Source: an uncultured Clostridia bacterium (lineage in GTDB: Bacteria; Bacillota_A; Clostridia; Oscillospirales; Acutalibacteraceae). Taken from it: a stretch of DNA of 9,279 nt. Positions 5,994 through 9,279 of this stretch are shown here, piece after piece (position 1 is the first letter of the stretch; each line of letters starts with the position of its first letter). The translations under genes and the position numbers were made by a program. The stretch is from contig CALWIE010000008.1 of the NCBI GenBank assembly GCA_944380625.1, positions 1-9,279 on the forward strand, in the 5' to 3' direction. The notes under the pieces were generated by a model. The model ran no database searches. It was not told the DNA's origin and was given only the letters and a program-made list of their open reading frames with translations.

Positions 5994-7502
5994 ATGACGC
6001 TGGAAATGCGCAATATTTACAAATCCTTCGGGGCCAACGACGTGCTCCGGAATATAGATTTCTCCCTGCAGGGCGGCGAGATCTGCGCCCTGTTGGGGGA
6101 AAACGGCGCTGGGAAATCCACCCTGATGAACATCTTGGGCGGCATCCTCCCGGCGGATTCGGGAACGGTCTCGCTGGATGGGAAGCAGGTTTCCTTCCAC
6201 GCCCCGGCGGATTCCCTGAAGGCGGGCATTGCCTTCATCCACCAGGAGCTGAACCTGGTAAACGACCTGGCCGTCTTTGAAAACATGTTCATCGGCCGGG
6301 AGCTCAAAGGGAAGGGGGGCTTCCTGGACGCCAAGGCCATGTGCCGGCGGTGCCAAGAGGTGTTCCAGCGCATGGATGTGGACCTGGACCCCCGCACGAT
6401 GGTGCGGGACCTGGACGCCTCTTACAAGCAGATCGTGGAGATCGCCCGGGCCCTTTTGATGGAGGCTTCCATCATCATCATGGACGAGCCCACCACTTCC
6501 CTGACGGAGCCGGAGATCCAGCGGGTCTTCGACATGATGCGCACCGTGCAGAGCCAGGGTGTGGCCATCATCTTTATCTCCCACAAGCTCAAGGAGGTCA
6601 TGGAGATCTGCACCCGCTACACCGTCCTGCGGGACGGTGTCATGGTGGCCCAGGGCGCGGTGAAGGACACCAATGTGGACGAGCTGGCCCGGTTCATGGT
6701 GGGCCATGACGTGCGCACCGAGTCCCTCCGGCAGGAGCGCCAGCTGGGGGAGGAGGTCCTCCGGGTGGATGGCCTGTCTCAGCCGGGCCGGTTTTCCGGC
6801 ATCTCCTTCTCGGTGAAAGCCGGGGAGGTCCTGGGTTTTACGGGCCTTTTGGGAGACGGCCGCAGCGAGCTGTTCCAGGCCATTTTCGGCAGCGGGGGCA
6901 AGTGCGCCGGCCAAGTCTTCCTGCAGGGAGAGGCGGTGCATGTACGCAACACCCAGCAGGCCAAGGCCCTGGGCATCGGCTATGTCCCCCGGGACCGGAA
7001 GGAAAACGGCATCATCAAGGATATGAGCATCCTGGAAAACGGCTCCATCGTCACTTTCCCCCAAAACGCCAAGTTCGGCTGGATCTCCTGGGGCAAGGTC
7101 AAGGAGTCCTTCCAGCGGCAGGTGGAGGGCTTGAAGATCAAAATGGACGACGAGCGCCATTTGATCGGCAGCCTCTCCGGCGGCAACCAGCAGAAGGTGG
7201 TTTTGGCCAAGTGGCTCAACGCGGAGCCCAAAGTCCTCATCTTTGACAACCCCACCCAAGGGGTGGACGTGGGCGCCAAGGAGGACATTTACGACACAAT
7301 CCTGGAGCTGGCACGGCAGGGCATGGCAGTGGTGGTGCTCTCCAGCGAAGCCCAGGAGATCATCCGCATCTGCGACCGCGCCCTGGTGATGTACCACGGC
7401 CGGATCCAGGGGGAGCTGGCGGGCAGCGAGATGACCGACCAGGAGATCATGCGCCTGGCTACAGGCGGAGAAAGAGAAGAGAGGGTGGCCATCAGTGGAT
7501 AA
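5994..7502 (+). CDS. Sugar ABC transporter ATP-binding protein, double NBD (RbsA/MglA-type)
   Basis: The 502-residue cytoplasmic ATPase carries two fused nucleotide-binding domains that power the sugar importer. NBD1 has an intact Walker A (GENGAGKST, 35-43), a Q-loop near FIHQELN, Walker B with catalytic Glu (IIIMDEPTTSL, D164/E165) and H-loop H197. Its signature is degraded to LDASYKQ (140-146) in place of LSxGxxQ. NBD2 has a degraded P-loop (GLLGDGRSE, 284-292), a perfect signature LSGGNQQK (394-401), and FDNPTQGVDVG, where the catalytic Glu position is Asn419. So one composite site (NBD1 P-loop with NBD2 signature) is complete and the other is not. A degenerate NBD2 P-loop is usual for this family. 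GGGAGG (5981-5986) lies 7 nt before the ATG. It overlaps the permease start by 8 nt. Confidence 0.95.
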   Translation: MTLEMRNIYKSFGANDVLRNIDFSLQGGEICALLGENGAGKSTLMNILGGILPADSGTVSLDGKQVSFHAPADSLKAGIAFIHQELNLVNDLAVFENMFIGRELKGKGGFLDAKAMCRRCQEVFQRMDVDLDPRTMVRDLDASYKQIVEIARALLMEASIIIMDEPTTSLTEPEIQRVFDMMRTVQSQGVAIIFISHKLKEVMEICTRYTVLRDGVMVAQGAVKDTNVDELARFMVGHDVRTESLRQERQLGEEVLRVDGLSQPGRFSGISFSVKAGEVLGFTGLLGDGRSELFQAIFGSGGKCAGQVFLQGEAVHVRNTQQAKALGIGYVPRDRKENGIIKDMSILENGSIVTFPQNAKFGWISWGKVKESFQRQVEGLKIKMDDERHLIGSLSGGNQQKVVLAKWLNAEPKVLIFDNPTQGVDVGAKEDIYDTILELARQGMAVVVLSSEAQEIIRICDRALVMYHGRIQGELAGSEMTDQEIMRLATGGEREERVAISG

Positions 7503-8541
7503 TGTAAAAAAAGAGAGACAGGGCTTTTTTGCCCGTTTTCAAGAGCTGTGGCGGTCTACGCCCCTGTTTAGCACAGGGATCGCGCTGATCGTAATGGTGG
7601 TGGTCCAAACCCTGGCCCTCACCTTCAACTCCAGCTACGACAGCTTTGGCGGCTGGTTTATGAACTGGCTGAACAACTGGATCTCCCTGCTGCGGGGCAA
7701 CGCGGCCATCGGCATCATCTCCCTGGGCATGACCTTTGTCATCATCTCCGGCGGGATCGACCTGTCCGTGGGCTCGGTTTACGTGGCTGTGGGCGCCTTT
7801 ACCATGGTGCTGCTGGACTCCGGCCCCGGGGGTTGGCTGGGCGCCATCGGTTTGGGCGGGGTGCCTGCCATCGTCATCGCCCTGGTGGCGGCCATGGCCT
7901 TTGGCAGCCTCTTGGGCGAGGGCAACGGCCTGCTGATCTCCTACGGGAAGATGCCGCCCTTTATCGCCACCCTGGGCTCGATGCAGATCCTCCGCAGCGT
8001 GACCCAGTACTTCATGAAGACCCAGAGCCCCACCCTTCCCGACGGCTACAAGGAGATTGCCCGGTTCTCTATCGGCGACCAGCAGCTGATGCCCATTCTC
8101 TACTGGGCCATTGCGGCCGCCGCCATGTACTTCATCTCCAAGCGCACCACCTTTGGCCGCTACGTGTTTGCCATCGGTTCCAACGAGCGCACCACCCGCC
8201 TGTCCGGCGTCAACGTGCGCAAGGTGAAGCGGCGGGTGTACGCCCTGACGGGCCTCTTGGTGGCCGTGGCAGCCATCATCCAGACCTCCCGCATCGGCTC
8301 CATGGACTACGCCAGCGCCGGCAGCGGCTTTGAGATGGACGCCATCGCCGCAGTGATCGTGGGCGGCACCAGCATGTCCGGCGGCCGGGGCTCTGTGATC
8401 GGCACGGTATTCGGCACCCTGATCGTGGCCGTGATGAACAACCTATTGAACCTGATCGGCGTGGACCCCTACCTGAGCACCGCCTTCAAGGGCGCCATCA
8501 TCATCTGCGCCGTGCTGCTGCAAAGAAAGGACAACAATTAA
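7495..8541 (+). CDS. Sugar ABC transporter permease (RbsC/AraH-type)
   Basis: This 348-residue membrane protein forms the translocation pore, presumably as a homodimer since no second permease gene is seen. Hydrophobic segments lie at roughly 26-44, 67-87, 92-108, 122-140, 198-215, 248-264, 283-292, 300-320 and 331-343, in line with the BPD_transp_2 family. Family landmarks are SLGMTFVIISGGIDLSVGS (76-94), TTFGRYVFAIGSNE (218-231) and the cytoplasmic coupling stretch around GFEMDAIAAVIVGGTSMSGG (278-297). The start is GTG at 7495, inside the last codons of the ATPase gene (8-nt overlap), with AGAGGG (7480-7485) 9 nt upstream; translation is probably coupled. No convincing terminator follows; only a bulged hairpin overlaps the next promoter. 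Confidence 0.94.
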   Translation: MDNVKKERQGFFARFQELWRSTPLFSTGIALIVMVVVQTLALTFNSSYDSFGGWFMNWLNNWISLLRGNAAIGIISLGMTFVIISGGIDLSVGSVYVAVGAFTMVLLDSGPGGWLGAIGLGGVPAIVIALVAAMAFGSLLGEGNGLLISYGKMPPFIATLGSMQILRSVTQYFMKTQSPTLPDGYKEIARFSIGDQQLMPILYWAIAAAAMYFISKRTTFGRYVFAIGSNERTTRLSGVNVRKVKRRVYALTGLLVAVAAIIQTSRIGSMDYASAGSGFEMDAIAAVIVGGTSMSGGRGSVIGTVFGTLIVAVMNNLLNLIGVDPYLSTAFKGAIIICAVLLQRKDNN

Positions 8542-8552
8542 CGCCCTGGGAG

Positions 8553-8588
8553 TTGATTTTTCCCGGTTTGTCCAGTATAATAAATTCA
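8553..8588 (+). promoter_or_regulatory. Sigma-A-type promoter for the class II aldolase gene
   Basis: TTGATT (-35, 8553-8558), a 17-nt spacer and a consensus TATAAT (-10, 8576-8581) lie 11 nt after the permease stop. Transcription should start near 8588, giving a leader of about 33 nt. The aldolase therefore need not depend on the transporter promoter, though read-through is possible. Confidence 0.82.
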
Positions 8589-8620
8589 ATCAAAATTCTA
8601 CCCTTTGGGAGGCACGCTTT

Positions 8621-9279
8621 ATGTTAGTTTCCGCAAAAGAAATGCTCACCAAGGCCAAGGAAGGCAAGTACGCTGTTGGCCAGTTCAACATCAACAACCT
8701 GGAGTGGACCAAGGCCATCCTGCTCACCGCCCAGGAGTGCAACTCTCCTGTGATCCTCGGCGTGTCCGAGGGCGCCGGCAAGTACATGACCGGCTTCAAG
8801 ACTGTGGCCGCCATGGTCAAGGCCATGGTGGAGACACTGAACATCACCGTTCCCGTGGCCCTGCACCTGGACCACGGCACCTACGAGGGCGCCCTCAGCG
8901 CCATGGAGGCCGGCTTCTCCTCCGTCATGTTCGACGGCTCTCACTATCCCATTGAGGAGAACATCGAGAAGACCAAGGAGATCATCCGCATCGCCGGCGA
9001 GAAGGGCATCTCTGTGGAGGCCGAGGTCGGCGCCATCGGCGGCGAGGAAGACGGCGTTGTGGGCGGCGGCGAAGTGGCCGATCCCGACGAGTGCAAGCGC
9101 ATTGCCGACCTGGGTGTGGACATGCTGGCTGCCGGCATCGGCAACATCCATGGCGTGTACCCCGAAAACTGGCAGGGCCTCAACTTCGACGTGCTGGCCA
9201 AGATCCAGGAGAAGACTGGCACCATGCCCCTGGTGCTCCACGGCGGCACCGGCATCCCCGCCGAGATGGTGAAGAAGGC
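8621..9279 (+). CDS. fba: Class II fructose-1,6-bisphosphate aldolase (3' partial)
   Basis: This zinc-dependent cytoplasmic aldolase of glycolysis/gluconeogenesis reversibly splits fructose-1,6-bisphosphate into DHAP and glyceraldehyde-3-phosphate. The frame is open from ATG 8621 to the window end (219 codons plus 2 bases); roughly the last quarter is missing. The start YAVGQFNINNLEWTKAIL and the segment SPVILGVSEGAGKYMTGF are typical of Firmicute FBA. Visible active-site elements are HLDHG with catalytic D84 and zinc ligand H85, EAEVG with E135, GNIHGVY with zinc ligand H177, and VLHGGTGIP with zinc ligand H207 and phosphate-binding glycines. Tagatose-bisphosphate aldolases share this fold, but the sequence reads as FBA. 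GGGAGG (8607-8612) is 8 nt before the ATG. Codon use resembles the binding-protein gene, as expected for high expression. Confidence 0.94.
   Translation, partial: MLVSAKEMLTKAKEGKYAVGQFNINNLEWTKAILLTAQECNSPVILGVSEGAGKYMTGFKTVAAMVKAMVETLNITVPVALHLDHGTYEGALSAMEAGFSSVMFDGSHYPIEENIEKTKEIIRIAGEKGISVEAEVGAIGGEEDGVVGGGEVADPDECKRIADLGVDMLAAGIGNIHGVYPENWQGLNFDVLAKIQEKTGTMPLVLHGGTGIPAEMVKK

Noticed and set aside
4787..6013. 408-codon open frame on the minus strand
   Set aside because: It is antisense to the binding-protein gene, crosses the intergenic hairpin, and shows no recognisable domain.
5940..7397. 485-codon open frame on the minus strand
   Set aside because: It is antisense to the ABC ATPase gene and arises from strong codon bias; no family pattern or start signal was seen.
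8545..8566. Possible terminator after the permease gene
   Set aside because: The CCTGGGA/TCCCGG pairing needs a bulged T and is followed by only TTT; it overlaps the aldolase promoter.
8624..9241. 205-codon open frame on the minus strand
   Set aside because: It is the antisense shadow of the aldolase gene, which has all its zinc and catalytic motifs on the plus strand.

Overview
This window looks like chromosomal DNA from a GC-rich, low-branching Firmicute, most likely a gut Clostridia of the Oscillospiraceae type. Pointers are AGGAGG-class ribosome binding sites, clean sigma-A promoters with TGn extended -10 boxes, intrinsic terminators, an FtsK/SpoIIIE motor next to a ComEC-like protein and a DUF3006 protein, and a lipoprotein sugar-binding component. 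The taxon is inferred from these traits and was not searched. No rRNA, tRNA, CRISPR array, insertion sequence or phage gene was seen.

Region 1 (1-3366, plus strand) holds four tightly packed genes: the C-terminal half of an FtsK/SpoIIIE DNA translocase (cut by the window start), an exported or membrane-anchored ComEC-type metallo-beta-lactamase-fold protein, a small DUF3006 protein that overlaps it by 4 nt, and a sugar-transfer-associated ATP-grasp enzyme. The run ends at a strong intrinsic terminator.

Region 2 (3383-4672, minus strand) is a two-gene operon: an SDR oxidoreductase resembling D-mannonate oxidoreductases, followed by a short MGMT/alkyltransferase-like protein with a 4-nt overlap. 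It has a recognisable promoter and a terminator that lies back to back with that of region 1.

Region 3 (4694-8541, plus strand) is a ribose/galactose-type (CUT2) sugar ABC transporter: lipoprotein binding protein, double-NBD ATPase and permease. It starts from a near-consensus promoter divergent from the SDR operon. A 12-bp-stem terminator sits between the binding protein and the ATPase, so the binding protein should be made in excess. The ATPase has only one intact composite ATP site by sequence.

Region 4 (8553-9279, plus strand) is a class II fructose-bisphosphate aldolase with its own promoter, cut by the window end.

Regions 2-4 suggest local carbohydrate uptake and catabolism: the transporter imports a sugar, the divergent SDR may interconvert a sugar acid, and the aldolase serves central glycolysis. 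The substrate cannot be read from the sequence. I found no convincing wholly new system. The most unusual points are the ATL-like protein that keeps a cysteine, the asymmetric ATPase, and the palindrome inside the transporter promoter.
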